Below, piece by piece: positions 22,186 through 29,562 of a DNA stretch of 34,721 nucleotides. Each line of letters begins with the position of its first letter. Position 1 is the first letter of the stretch. The notes under the pieces were generated by a model. That model was not told the origin of the DNA. It did no database searches and saw only the letters and a list, made by a program, of their open reading frames with translations. Origin of the DNA: a bacterium (lineage in GTDB: Bacteria; Patescibacteriota; Minisyncoccia; Minisyncoccales; GWA2-46-15); assembly GCA_030704795.1 (NCBI GenBank), contig JAUYCZ010000010.1, positions 1 through 34,721 on the forward strand, in the 5' to 3' direction. Both the position numbers and the translations under genes were made by a program.

Positions 22186-23141
22186 AAGAGGTTTTTAAGA
22201 AAAACAGATTATTTTGGGCGATCGTCATTGGGACGGTCATCGTCGTCGGGCTGGTTTATTTTTCGGTTCGGAAAGAAAGTTTTTTAAAGCCGACCGCCCG
22301 GGAAACCGGAAGCGTTGAAAACGGTTCTCAGGACTGCGGGAACATTCCCGAGCTGGCGGATTCAAGCCTGAAACTGGCGACCAAGGTCATTGACGGCGAC
22401 ACCTTTTTGATTGAGGGCGGGTCTTCGGTCAGAATTTTGGGGATTGACGCCGACGAAAGGGGTTATCCTTGCTATGAGCCGGCCAAAAACAAGCTGGAAA
22501 AGCTCATTTTAAACAAAGAGGTAAAATTAGAAAAGAGCGTCGAGGATAAAGACCAATATTGCCGCTATTTAAGATATGTTTTTGTTGACAGCCAAAATAT
22601 CAGTTTGGAACTGGTTAAAGAAGGGTTGGCGATTGCCCGGTTTTATCCCGAAAACATTAAATACCGGCAAGAAATTACTCAAGCGGAAAAGGAGGCCAAA
22701 GAGAATAAAATTGGCTGCGAGTGGTCCTCCTCCGTCCCGCCAAGCGTGACTACGGAGGATAAATCCGCTTCGGTGGAGAATTCTGCGGCGGGGCAACCTG
22801 TTTTTCAATGGGAAAAGTTGACTCCGGCCTTGACTGGCCTGGAGGTCGTTGACGCCTGCCAGGCGGGCAACTACTCTGGGAAAGAAGTAATCGTCGAAGG
22901 AAAAGTAGCGGACGCTTACCATGATTCGAAAAGCAACACCGTCTTTTTAAACTTTGAAAAACCCTATCCTAACCAGTGCTTTACCGGCGTAATTTTTAGC
23001 TCTAATCTCGACAAATTTAGCCAGAATCCGGAAAAATATTATTCAAATAAAGCTGTCAGGATTATGGGAGAGGTAAAAGAATACAAAGGCAAGCCGGAAA
23101 TCATCTTAGAAGAACCCTCGCAGATTGAAATTGGAAAATAA
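22182..23141 (+). CDS. membrane-anchored thermonuclease-like (SNase) protein
   Basis: ATG 22182 is chosen because it overlaps the previous stop as ATGA and directly precedes a membrane helix (about 9-28). The 319-residue product carries a staphylococcal-nuclease domain at about 65-185: ATKVIDGDTFLIEGGSSVRI, LGIDADERGYPCY, YCRYLRYVFVD and LVKEGLAIARFY. A second small domain (about 215-318, EVIVEGKVADAYHDS..VRIMGEVKEYKGKPEI) looks like an OB fold. With the enzyme outside the membrane, it could degrade DNA for nucleotide uptake, a plausible need of host-dependent CPR cells (inference). Catalytic Arg and Asp/Glu positions appear present. Confidence 0.88.
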   Translation: MKEVFKKNRLFWAIVIGTVIVVGLVYFSVRKESFLKPTARETGSVENGSQDCGNIPELADSSLKLATKVIDGDTFLIEGGSSVRILGIDADERGYPCYEPAKNKLEKLILNKEVKLEKSVEDKDQYCRYLRYVFVDSQNISLELVKEGLAIARFYPENIKYRQEITQAEKEAKENKIGCEWSSSVPPSVTTEDKSASVENSAAGQPVFQWEKLTPALTGLEVVDACQAGNYSGKEVIVEGKVADAYHDSKSNTVFLNFEKPYPNQCFTGVIFSSNLDKFSQNPEKYYSNKAVRIMGEVKEYKGKPEIILEEPSQIEIGK

Positions 23142-23163
23142 AGGCACCGAACAAATAAATACG

Positions 23164-23200
23164 AAAAATGGTGTTAACTCTGGTTTTCGACACCATTTTT
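23164..23200 (+). terminator. 11-bp inverted repeat, terminator or REP-like element
   Basis: AAAAATGGTGT (23164-23174) pairs with ACACCATTTTT (23190-23200), ending in a T-run after the SNase stop. The loop contains AACTCTGGTTTT, similar to AACTCTATTTTT at 21035-21046. Confidence 0.6.
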
Positions 23201-23238
23201 AGTTAAGATGATCTAATATGTCGCGCGCGTTAAGCATT

Positions 23239-23265
23239 CCAAGGAGCTTAGCTCCTTTTGGCTAA
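23239..23265 (+). promoter_or_regulatory. alternative hairpins just before UDG start
   Basis: AAGGAGC (23241-23247) pairs with GCTCCTT (23251-23257); alternatively TTAGC (23248-23252) pairs with GCTAA (23261-23265). Stem one hides AAGGAG, which is the best ribosome-binding sequence here but lies 22 bases from ATG 23269. The function is unproven. Confidence 0.35.
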
Positions 23266-23268
23266 AAT

Positions 23269-23868
23269 ATGAATGAAAATCAAAAAGACAATTTGCTTTT
23301 GGCGATAAAAGAGGAAGTCATCAAGTGCCAAGAATGCCAACTTTATAAAACTCGGACTTTGCCGGTCATCGGTCAGGGAAACCACAACGCCCAAGTGATG
23401 TTCATCGGTGAAGCGCCGGGGGCCAAGGAAGACAAAACCGGCGTGCCCTTTTGCGGCGAGGCGGGCCAAATTTTAAATTTGCTCCTGTCTTCTATCGACG
23501 TCAAAAGAGAAGACGTCTATATCGCCAACATCTTAAAAGACCGGCCGCCGGCCAATCGGGAACCGGCTCCGGAAGAAGTTAAGGCCTGCGCTCCCTATCT
23601 TTTGAGGCAGATTGCCATTATTGAACCCCAGATTATTGCCACCCTGGGCAACTACTCAACCCATTTTATTTTAGAATACTTTGGCGTGCCGGAGAGCCAT
23701 TTGGGCATCAGCCAGTTAAGAGGCAAGAAATTTGCCGTTCAAGACCCTTTGACCAAAAAACATTACACCATCATTCCCTTATATCATCCGGCCGTGGCAA
23801 TTTATAATCGTCATCGGCTAGATGAGCTCAAAAATGATTTCAAAATCGTTAAAGAGCAGCTAAATTGA
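23269..23868 (+). CDS. family 4 (type 4) uracil-DNA glycosylase, altered Fe-S ligand
   Basis: The 199-residue protein has the family 4 hallmarks: C20-x2-C23, VMFIGEAPGAKEDKTG, then the catalytic-site region LYHPAV. In family 4 enzymes a [4Fe-4S] cluster is held by four Cys; the third usually lies in N-I-V-K-C-R-P-P. Here that stretch reads NILKDRPP, with Asp instead of Cys, while the fourth (EEVKACAPYLL) is kept. An extra Cys occurs in PFCGEAGQ. Either Asp serves as ligand or the cluster is changed. The enzyme would remove uracil from DNA. Its stop overlaps the ribosome-binding site of the NUDIX gene. Confidence 0.9.
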   Translation: MNENQKDNLLLAIKEEVIKCQECQLYKTRTLPVIGQGNHNAQVMFIGEAPGAKEDKTGVPFCGEAGQILNLLLSSIDVKREDVYIANILKDRPPANREPAPEEVKACAPYLLRQIAIIEPQIIATLGNYSTHFILEYFGVPESHLGISQLRGKKFAVQDPLTKKHYTIIPLYHPAVAIYNRHRLDELKNDFKIVKEQLN

Positions 23869-23882
23869 GGTAAAAAACCACA

Positions 23883-24311
23883 TTGGAAAAGCACCATCAA
23901 GGTTTTGAGGTTTGCGTCAGGGCGGTGATCATGTACCGGGGCCGGATTTTGGTTTGCTGGCACCGGTTGAACAAGCATTACTTTTTTCCCGGCGGCCACG
24001 TCGAACACGGAGAGCTGGCCGAAAAGGCCCTTACTCGGGAGCTGAAAGAAGAACTGAATATTAAAGTTAAGAAAACGTCCTTCATCGGCCTCACGGAAAA
24101 TATCTACCAAGAGAAACACGAGATTAATTTGGTTTTCCGGGTTTTAGCCGATGAGGTTAAGGATAAAAGCCAAGAAGACCATCTTGATTTTGCCTTCCTT
24201 TCGCCGGCCGAATTCAGGACAAAACAGGTTTTACCCGTTTCTTTGCAAAAAAGCGTGGCCAAATGGCTAAAGGACAAAAAGATCTTCCGGGTCTGCGAGG
24301 TGCGCCGTTAA
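23883..24311 (+). CDS. NUDIX hydrolase
   Basis: TTG 23883 is chosen as start because GAGG lies 11 bases upstream and the domain begins right after (EVCVRAVIMYRGRILVCWH). The 142-residue protein has the NUDIX box GGHVEHGE-x7-RELKEELNI, matching Gx5Ex7REUxEExGU except Asn in place of the last Gly. The metal-binding Glu residues are intact. It should hydrolyse a nucleoside diphosphate linked to another moiety, such as oxidised dNTP, ADP-ribose or a sugar nucleotide. Placed with UDG and nucleases, nucleotide-pool cleaning is plausible. Confidence 0.9.
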   Translation: MEKHHQGFEVCVRAVIMYRGRILVCWHRLNKHYFFPGGHVEHGELAEKALTRELKEELNIKVKKTSFIGLTENIYQEKHEINLVFRVLADEVKDKSQEDHLDFAFLSPAEFRTKQVLPVSLQKSVAKWLKDKKIFRVCEVRR

Positions 24312-24322
24312 CCGTCATAAAA

Positions 24323-24347
24323 GAAATCGCCAATCAGGCGGTTTTTT
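24323..24347 (+). terminator. terminator after NUDIX gene
   Basis: AAATCGCC (24325-24331 region) pairs with GGCGGTTT across AATCA with one G-T pair, followed by a T6 run. Confidence 0.7.
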
Positions 24348-24372
24348 ACACTGAGCAGTTCGACGTCTTGAG

Positions 24373-24406
24373 CTCACTGTCGAAAGATTTGTCGAAGTGG
24401 TAAAAT
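24373..24406 (+). repeat. 30-bp repeat copy 2 with extended -10 promoter
   Basis: Bases 24373-24402 equal 270-299. The copy ends in TGGTAAAAT (24398-24406), an extended -10, followed by six bases and ATG 24413. Nearby CACTGAGCAGTTCGACGTC looks like another degenerate repeat part. Confidence 0.65.
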
Positions 24407-24412
24407 ATATAA

Positions 24413-25093
24413 ATGAAAACACCAGACGGGTTATGGAAATTGAGTCCGAGCGGGCTTTACACTTTTGAGGAGTGCCGGGCTTGTTTTTGGATTGACCAGC
24501 ATCTGGGGCGGCTGCCGTCAATCCCGATGAGGCTTAATGACGCCATGGACGAGAAATTAAAAAGAAGATACGACTCTTACAGAAAAGAGGGCAAGCTGCC
24601 GCCGGAGATTGCCGATTTAAAAGGGGTTCATCTTTTTGAGAATCAAGCGCTTTTAGGGGAATGGCGGACAAATACCGCCAGTCTCAGTTATGAAAATAGA
24701 AAAGACGGCTATGTTTTAGTGGGAAAGCTGGATGAAGTTCTCGTGACTGATAAGGAAGAACACATGCCGGCAGACTATAAATCTTCCGGGGACGAACCAA
24801 GAAGCGACAAGCAAAAGTATTACCGTTTGCAATTGCACGCTTACGCCTTGATGCTCAAAGGAAAAGGGTTTTTGCCGGCGAATAGAGCTTATTTATTGCA
24901 CTATTTTACCAAAGACCGCGGTAATTCTTCTTTGAGCATGGAGTTTAACAATCATATTGACGAGGTCGCCCTCGACTTGGCTTCTTTTGAAGAAACCCTG
25001 CGAAAAATGGTTCTTCTGCTCGAGGGAGCGTTTCCCGGCGCCAACCGATTTTGCCAAAAATGTCTTTGGCACGAAAAAAGAAAATCGTATTGA
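24413..25093 (+). CDS. stand-alone RecB/Cas4-like PD-(D/E)XK nuclease
   Basis: The 226-residue protein has PD-(D/E)XK features of the RecB/Cas4 type: LSPSGLYTFEEC at the start, GKLDEVLV (catalytic Asp), HMPADYKSSG (D-x-K), then YYRLQLHAYALML (the QxxxY motif). Cysteines at FEECRACFW and FCQKCLWHEKR could hold a Fe-S cluster as in Cas4 and AddB. There is no cas1, cas2 or repeat array nearby, so a CRISPR role is unlikely. It is probably a DNA end-processing nuclease. It is predicted to be transcribed without a leader from the repeat-borne promoter six bases upstream. Confidence 0.82.
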   Translation: MKTPDGLWKLSPSGLYTFEECRACFWIDQHLGRLPSIPMRLNDAMDEKLKRRYDSYRKEGKLPPEIADLKGVHLFENQALLGEWRTNTASLSYENRKDGYVLVGKLDEVLVTDKEEHMPADYKSSGDEPRSDKQKYYRLQLHAYALMLKGKGFLPANRAYLLHYFTKDRGNSSLSMEFNNHIDEVALDLASFEETLRKMVLLLEGAFPGANRFCQKCLWHEKRKSY

Positions 25094-25121
25094 TTTTAAA
25101 TAGTTGAAGGGAAAAAAGAGC

Positions 25122-25150
25122 TTGATTTTTTAAGAGAATCGGTGTATTGT
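25122..25150 (+). promoter_or_regulatory. sigma-70-like promoter
   Basis: TTGATT (25122-25127), 17-base spacer, TATTGT (25145-25150); ATG 25181 follows after a leader of about 24 bases. Confidence 0.6.
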
Positions 25151-25180
25151 AAAGACAGAGATTAAGAGTCGGGACACAAA

Positions 25181-25435
25181 ATGATAACGAAAAAACAACA
25201 ATTTTTGTCAGAGCATAACCGATTGTCTCCCCGGGATTTACAATCCACCTTATCCGTGCTTTCTCGTTTTAGAGCCGAAAAAGCCTCACTTTTCAAGAAC
25301 GATGATTGGTCTATCGATAAGTTGCGGAGACCATTTATTCTTTGGCTGACTTCCTTGCCGCTAGAAGAAAGAGAATTGCCAAATATTAAGCAAGAACTGA
25401 AACAAAACTGGCGCCCCTACTTTCGAGCGAAGTGA
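25181..25435 (+). CDS. small hypothetical protein (84 aa)
   Basis: The 84-residue product (MITKKQQFLSEHNRLSPRDLQ..) is helical and charged, with no membrane segment and no motif that I recognise. The central part SIDKLRRPFILWLTSLP could be an amphipathic helix. A good promoter precedes it. The final residues (YFRAK) and the stop TGA are encoded by the repeat element at 25420-25440, so its C-terminus may be recent. Confidence 0.6.
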   Translation: MITKKQQFLSEHNRLSPRDLQSTLSVLSRFRAEKASLFKNDDWSIDKLRRPFILWLTSLPLEERELPNIKQELKQNWRPYFRAK

Positions 25436-25468
25436 GAAAGACAAGGTTCTGACGAAGTCAGGTTCTTA
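25420..25468 (+). repeat. two-hairpin repeat, copy C
   Basis: Hairpin 1 is CTTTC-N11-GAAAG (25420-25440). Hairpin 2 is AAGGTT-CTGAC-GAA-GTCAG-GTTCTTA (25443-25468). The stem bases differ from copy B but remain paired (CTCGC/GCGAG against CTGAC/GTCAG), while the flanks and GAA loop are identical. Confidence 0.75.
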
Positions 25469-25482
25469 TGTGCGTGATCGCC

Positions 25483-25584
25483 ATGAAAAACAAAAAACAC
25501 AAAAACTACAGTAGACTAAAAAGGCTTCACAAAAAGTTTGTTTTGAAACATCGGCCTCGGGGCGGAAAGAAGAAAAGAAAGTAA
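25483..25584 (+). CDS. tiny polycationic protein (33 aa)
   Basis: ATG 25483 opens 33 codons (MKNKKHKNYSRLKRLHKKFV..) ending in GGKKKRK. An in-frame ATG at 25468 would add five residues. The product is almost wholly Lys, Arg and His and resembles the 40-aa protein at 17-139 in style, but not in sequence. The TAA overlaps the next ATG by one base (TAATG), implying coupling with the flavoprotein gene. It may bind nucleic acid or serve as a coupling leader peptide. Confidence 0.5.
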   Translation: MKNKKHKNYSRLKRLHKKFVLKHRPRGGKKKRK

Positions 25585-26867
25585 TGAAAGAAAAAAACTA
25601 CGACGTCGCCGTGGTCGGGGCCGGCCCGGCCGGAATGATGGCAGGAATTCGGGCGGCTGAATCAGGCGCCAAGGTCATTCTCCTCGAGAAAAATGAAAAG
25701 CTAGGCAAAAAGCTGCTTTTGACGGGCAAGGGACGGTGCAATCTGACCAACGCCGAATTCGATTTAAGAAAACTGGTGGAAAATTATGGCCCGAATGGGA
25801 AGTTTCTCTTCCGCGCTTTTTCTGTTTTTGGGCCAAAAGAGGTGATCGCTTTCTTCGAAAAGCTGGGCCTGAATACCAAGATAGAAAGGGGAAAAAGAGT
25901 CTTTCCCCTGAGCGATCGGGTTGAAGACGTCTTAAAGGCGCTGATCAGATGCTTAACCCAAAACAAGGTGGACATTGTTTACAATGCCGAGGTGATGAAG
26001 GTTGATGGCTCGAATCGCCGGATCAAAAAACTCATTTTAAAAGAGGGGGAGATGGTGGCGGATAATTATATTTTTTGCACCGGGGGCCGATCCTATCCCT
26101 TAACCGGTTCGAGCGGAGATGGATTCAAATGGGCCCGAAGTTTGGGGCATCGTATTAAAGAACCCTCTCCGGCTCTAGTTCCCTTGAAGATAAAGGAAGC
26201 TTGGGTTCCGGCCTTGCAGGGCTTGAGTTTAAAGAATGTGGCCATCACCGTTCTCCAGCAAGACAAAAAAGAAAGGAGAGAATTCGGAGAATGCCTCTTT
26301 ACTCATTTTGGTTTGAGCGGCCCCATCGTTATCGATATCAGCAAAAGAGTCGGGGAGTTGCTGAAAAGAGGAGAGGTTAAGCTTGGGCTTGATCTAAAAC
26401 CGGCTCTAGACTCCGCCAAATTAGACGAAAGGATCCAAAGAGATTTTAAAGCCGGCCAGAATAAATCATTCAAAAACTCTCTGGCTGATCTTTTGCCGCG
26501 CAAGCTGATTCCCGTCATCGTCAAATTATCCCGGATTGATCCCGAAAAGAAAGTTAACAATATCACCCGGTTAGAGAGGCTTGGCCTGGTCAAACTCCTG
26601 AAGAATCTGGAAATGACGCCGACCGGGCTTTTGAGTTTTAACTCGGCGATTGTCACCAGCGGCGGCATCTGCCTCGAAGAGATAGACCACCAGACGATGA
26701 AATCAAAGATCGTTGATAACCTTTTCTTTGCCGGCGAGATTATTGACGTTGATGGTCCGACCGGCGGCTTTAACCTTCAGATCTGCTGGGGCACGGGCTA
26801 TTTGGCCGGTCAAAGCGCCGCCGAAAAAAAGGTTCCTGACACCTTTTCACAAGACATTCATGGTTAA
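25584..26867 (+). CDS. HI0933-family (BaiN-like) FAD flavoprotein
   Basis: The 427-residue protein begins with a Rossmann dinucleotide site VAVVGAGPAGMMAG (GxGxxG) and the family-specific KLLLTGKGRCNLTNA. It also has FCTGGRSYPLTGSSGDGFKW, CLFTHFGLSGP and the C-terminal FAGEIIDVDGPTGGFNLQ. These identify the HI0933/YhiN group of uncharacterised NAD(P)/FAD oxidoreductases. Length fits the family. The last residues, KKVPDTFSQDIHG, are encoded by an inverted copy of the AAAAGGT-N7-ACCTTTT repeat plus sequence after it, so the natural C-terminus has been replaced. Confidence 0.92.
   Translation: MKEKNYDVAVVGAGPAGMMAGIRAAESGAKVILLEKNEKLGKKLLLTGKGRCNLTNAEFDLRKLVENYGPNGKFLFRAFSVFGPKEVIAFFEKLGLNTKIERGKRVFPLSDRVEDVLKALIRCLTQNKVDIVYNAEVMKVDGSNRRIKKLILKEGEMVADNYIFCTGGRSYPLTGSSGDGFKWARSLGHRIKEPSPALVPLKIKEAWVPALQGLSLKNVAITVLQQDKKERREFGECLFTHFGLSGPIVIDISKRVGELLKRGEVKLGLDLKPALDSAKLDERIQRDFKAGQNKSFKNSLADLLPRKLIPVIVKLSRIDPEKKVNNITRLERLGLVKLLKNLEMTPTGLLSFNSAIVTSGGICLEEIDHQTMKSKIVDNLFFAGEIIDVDGPTGGFNLQICWGTGYLAGQSAAEKKVPDTFSQDIHG
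26827..26847 (-). repeat. AAAAGGT-N7-ACCTTTT repeat, inverted copy in flavoprotein end
   Basis: The reverse complement equals all 21 bases of 21058-21078. It lies in frame inside the last codons of the flavoprotein gene. Confidence 0.8.
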
Positions 26868-27387
26868 CATTCTTTTAATCGCCCTGTTCTTTTTGGTTTT
26901 TGATCTCTTCTTTCTTTTATTTTTGCTCTGGCAGAGCCTTCGGCCGGTTTTAGCCGGCGGCGCTTTTTATGCTTCGACTCGGGAAGAGGCGGTTAAAAAG
27001 ATGGTGGCGCTGGCTCAGATTAAACCCGGCGAGAAAGCGGTCGATTTGGGCTCGGGCGACGGCCGGCTGGTGATCGCCCTGGCCCGGGCCGGCGCTCAAG
27101 CTTCCGGCTATGAGATCGATCCTCTTTTGGTTTGGTTGAGCCGGCGCAAGATCCGTCAGGCCGGGCTCGAGAAACAAGCCTTTATTTATCGGCAAAGCTT
27201 TTGGAACGAAGATTTGTCCGGGTTTAATGTGGTGACCGTCTATGGCATCAGCTATATGATGAAAAGGCTGGAAAGGAAATTAAAAGAGGAGCTTAAAACC
27301 GGAGCCCGGGTTGTTTCCAATTATTTCACTTTTCCGGATTGGGCCGAATCGAAAAAAGAAGGCCGACTCCATCTGTACCAAAAATGA
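26860..27387 (+). CDS. membrane-anchored SAM-dependent methyltransferase
   Basis: ATG 26860 overlaps the end of the flavoprotein gene by eight bases. The 175-residue product has an N-terminal membrane helix (about 3-28) and a class I methyltransferase motif I VDLGSGDGRL at 61-70, then GYEIDPLLVWLSRRK (motif II acidic residue). Motif YGISYMMKRLERKL follows, then VVSNYFTFPDW. The compact form, with a helix before GSGDG, resembles small Dot1-like/class I methyltransferases common in CPR genomes. The substrate is unknown; membrane anchoring suggests a lipid or a membrane-associated protein. It converges on the PIG-L gene with only 29 bases between. Confidence 0.83.
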   Translation: MVNILLIALFFLVFDLFFLLFLLWQSLRPVLAGGAFYASTREEAVKKMVALAQIKPGEKAVDLGSGDGRLVIALARAGAQASGYEIDPLLVWLSRRKIRQAGLEKQAFIYRQSFWNEDLSGFNVVTVYGISYMMKRLERKLKEELKTGARVVSNYFTFPDWAESKKEGRLHLYQK

Positions 27388-27416
27388 TGCCGAAAGCGAG
27401 AAAGCGTTAAACCGGT

Positions 27417-28367
27417 CTATTCGAACTCTTCAAAGATTTCGTTCCTTTTGACAAAACTCCTCAGCAGGTCGCTCGGAGTGGCCAGAGTGAGCTGGGAGGC
27501 GTTCTCTTCGATCGCCTGCAGTTTCCGGTTTTCCTGCTCGATCGAGAGGTCGAGGCTGTACCAGCCCTCGCCGGAAAACAGCTTCTTGGGCGGAGACAGA
27601 AAGTCGTTCATCTTTAATTTCTTTTTTGGCGGCCAGAAGCGGAAATGGACGAGGTAAGCGTAGAGCCTGGCCTCGTTTTCTTTTTCCTCGAGGATCTTCT
27701 CCAAGAACTGGAACAGGGCGCGGTGGTCCGGATGGTTGTCTCTCGGGTGCGGGGCGATGATCAAAGTGGGGCGAAAGTCCTCGATGATCAGTTCCAGGTC
27801 GTCGCAAAGATGGCTGCCGCTGTAGGGTTGTCCTGTCCGGTAAGTTCCCCGATAGGGATTGTGATTGAAGCGGGTGCCGCGGGCCGTGTAGGGCAGGCCG
27901 GGGTCAAAAAAGCGGTGCCGCATCGGGCCCAGGCCGCCGTCGGGATAGCCCAGGAAAAGAGAATTCTTTTTTTCCAGGCCGAGCCGGGCCATAGCCTTTA
28001 AACCTTCTTTCATTCGGTTTTCGCCGAGAGTGATAAAATCGTTCGGATCAAAGACGCGGCTTTGGCCCCAGAGGGAAAGGGGGTTGTCGTCGCCGTTGGT
28101 GGCGTAAACGACGAGGATTTCGGCGTAGGCCTGTCTGGCTTGCTGAATCAGGCCGGCGGCGCCTAGAACTTCGTCATCGATGTGCGGCGCCAGAATTAGA
28201 AGACGATCCGACTTTTTAATCTTGGGGAAAGGGGAAAGCGTTCCCTTGGAAAGGAACCAGCCGCCGAGCAAACCCAAGCCAAAAGTCCACAGCGACCAAA
28301 GCGCAAAGAGGCCGACGAGAATCGAGCCGAAGTCGCCGATGGTTTCGATGGCTTTGACGATCAACAT
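27417..28367 (-). CDS. membrane-anchored PIG-L family deacetylase
   Basis: The start at 28367 is chosen because a TGGTACAAT box lies six bases before it and the longer frame from 28415 would overlap metK. The 316-residue product has a membrane segment near 14-38 and the PIG-L zinc site APHIDDEVLGA (H62, D64-D65-E66) plus HPRDNHPDHRA. PIG-L enzymes remove N-acetyl groups from sugars such as GlcNAc-linked lipids or thiol precursors. Inserts such as the YTARGTRFNHNPYRGTYRTG region suggest a distinct substrate. Inferred role: processing of surface glycolipid at the membrane. Confidence 0.88.
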   Translation of the reverse strand: MLIVKAIETIGDFGSILVGLFALWSLWTFGLGLLGGWFLSKGTLSPFPKIKKSDRLLILAPHIDDEVLGAAGLIQQARQAYAEILVVYATNGDDNPLSLWGQSRVFDPNDFITLGENRMKEGLKAMARLGLEKKNSLFLGYPDGGLGPMRHRFFDPGLPYTARGTRFNHNPYRGTYRTGQPYSGSHLCDDLELIIEDFRPTLIIAPHPRDNHPDHRALFQFLEKILEEKENEARLYAYLVHFRFWPPKKKLKMNDFLSPPKKLFSGEGWYSLDLSIEQENRKLQAIEENASQLTLATPSDLLRSFVKRNEIFEEFE

Positions 28368-28373
28368 GAGTTT

Positions 28374-28382
28374 ATTGTACCA
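28374..28382 (-). promoter_or_regulatory. extended -10 promoter of PIG-L gene (leaderless)
   Basis: On the minus strand the sequence is TGG TACAAT AAACTC ATG, with six bases from -10 to the start codon, like the two TGGTARAAT sites elsewhere. Confidence 0.6.
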
Positions 28383-28402
28383 TGTAAGCGAGTGTTTTCT
28401 AT

Positions 28403-29551
28403 ATGAAAAAAACATTGTTTACGGCCGAATCGGTGACACCCGGACACCCTGACAAGGTGGCGGATCAAATCGCCGATGCCATTCTCGACGCCATCTTAAA
28501 GAAAGACAAATACGCCCGCGTGGCCTGCGAGGTTTTTGTCAGCCGGGGATATGTTATCGTTGGCGGAGAAATCACCACCAAGACCTGGGTGGATACTAAT
28601 GAAATTGTCAGGAGAGTGATTTTAGACATTGGCTATAACAAGCCAGAGCATGGCTTTGACGGCAATACGGTGGCGGTTTTAAACACCATCAGCAAGCAGT
28701 CTCCTGATATCGCCTTAGGGGTCAGAAAAACCGGCAGCCAGAAACAGGGGGCCGGGGATCAGGGTTCAATGGTAGGTTATGCCTGCGACGAGACTCCGGA
28801 GCTAATGCCTTTGCCGGTCATGACCGCCCATAAATTGGTAAAAAGGCTGGCCAGTTTAAGAAAAACCAAGGTTTTAGCGTATCTGAGGCCGGATGGAAAA
28901 TCCCAGGTAACCTTTGAATATGAAGATGGTAAAGCCAAAAGACTGAATAATGTCGTCATCGCCGCCCAGCACGATCCCGAAGTTTCTTTAGAAAAACTTA
29001 AAAAAGACATTATTGACAAGGTTATCAAGCCTGTTTGCGGCCGGTTTTTAGACAAAAAAACTAAGTTTTTTATTAATAACACGGGTAGATTTATTGTTGG
29101 CGGACCAGTGGCAGATACGGGCATGACGGGCAGAAAGGCGGCGGTGGATGGCTATGGCGTGGGCGTGCCGGTGGGCGGCGGCAGTTTCTCCGGAAAAGAC
29201 CCGACCAAGGTTGATCGGGCGGGAGCCTATATGGCTCGCTACATCGCCAAAAACGTGGTGGCGGCGGGCCTGGCGGAAAAGTGCCTGGTGAGATTGGCTT
29301 ATGTTATTGGCGGATTAAAGCCGACGGAAGTCAGCCTGGATACTTTTGGCACGGGTCGGGTTTCGGAAGAAAAGCTGCGGCAAGCGATTCTTCGCGTTTT
29401 TGATCTTTCGCCCGGCGGATTGATCAAACAGCTGAAGCTTTTGCGGCCGATTTATTACCCAACCGCCTGTTTCGGCCATTTTGGCCGGCCGGGATTCAGT
29501 TGGGAGAAAACCGATAAAGTTAAAGAGTTGAAAAAGTATCTCAAATTGTAG
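28403..29551 (+). CDS. metK: S-adenosylmethionine synthetase
   Basis: The 382-residue protein has all MetK signatures: GHPDK at 14-18, the hexapeptide region [15 protein letters not shown], the P-loop-like [20 protein letters not shown], and VRLAYVIGG. It forms SAM from methionine and ATP in the cytosol. The stretch [20 protein letters not shown] differs slightly from the usual DTGLTGRKIIVDTYGG but retains the key residues. It is divergent from PIG-L with 35 bases between, leaving no room for a SAM riboswitch. A PocR sensor follows 12 bases after its stop. Local SAM users include the methyltransferase at 26860. Confidence 0.96.
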   Translation: MKKTLFTAESVTPGHPDKVADQIADAILDAILKKDKYARVACEVFVSRGYVIVGGEITTKTWVDTNEIVRRVILDIGYNKPEHGFDGNTVAVLNTISKQSPDIALGVRKTGSQKQGAGDQGSMVGYACDETPELMPLPVMTAHKLVKRLASLRKTKVLAYLRPDGKSQVTFEYEDGKAKRLNNVVIAAQHDPEVSLEKLKKDIIDKVIKPVCGRFLDKKTKFFINNTGRFIVGGPVADTGMTGRKAAVDGYGVGVPVGGGSFSGKDPTKVDRAGAYMARYIAKNVVAAGLAEKCLVRLAYVIGGLKPTEVSLDTFGTGRVSEEKLRQAILRVFDLSPGGLIKQLKLLRPIYYPTACFGHFGRPGFSWEKTDKVKELKKYLKL

Positions 29552-29562
29552 CGCAGAGCGAT

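Noticed and set aside
28368-28402. SAM riboswitch before metK
   Set aside because: Only 35 bases separate metK from the divergent gene; no aptamer-like structure fits.
28398-28403. metK -10 box TCTATA
   Set aside because: It overlaps the start codon, so the transcript would start inside the gene.
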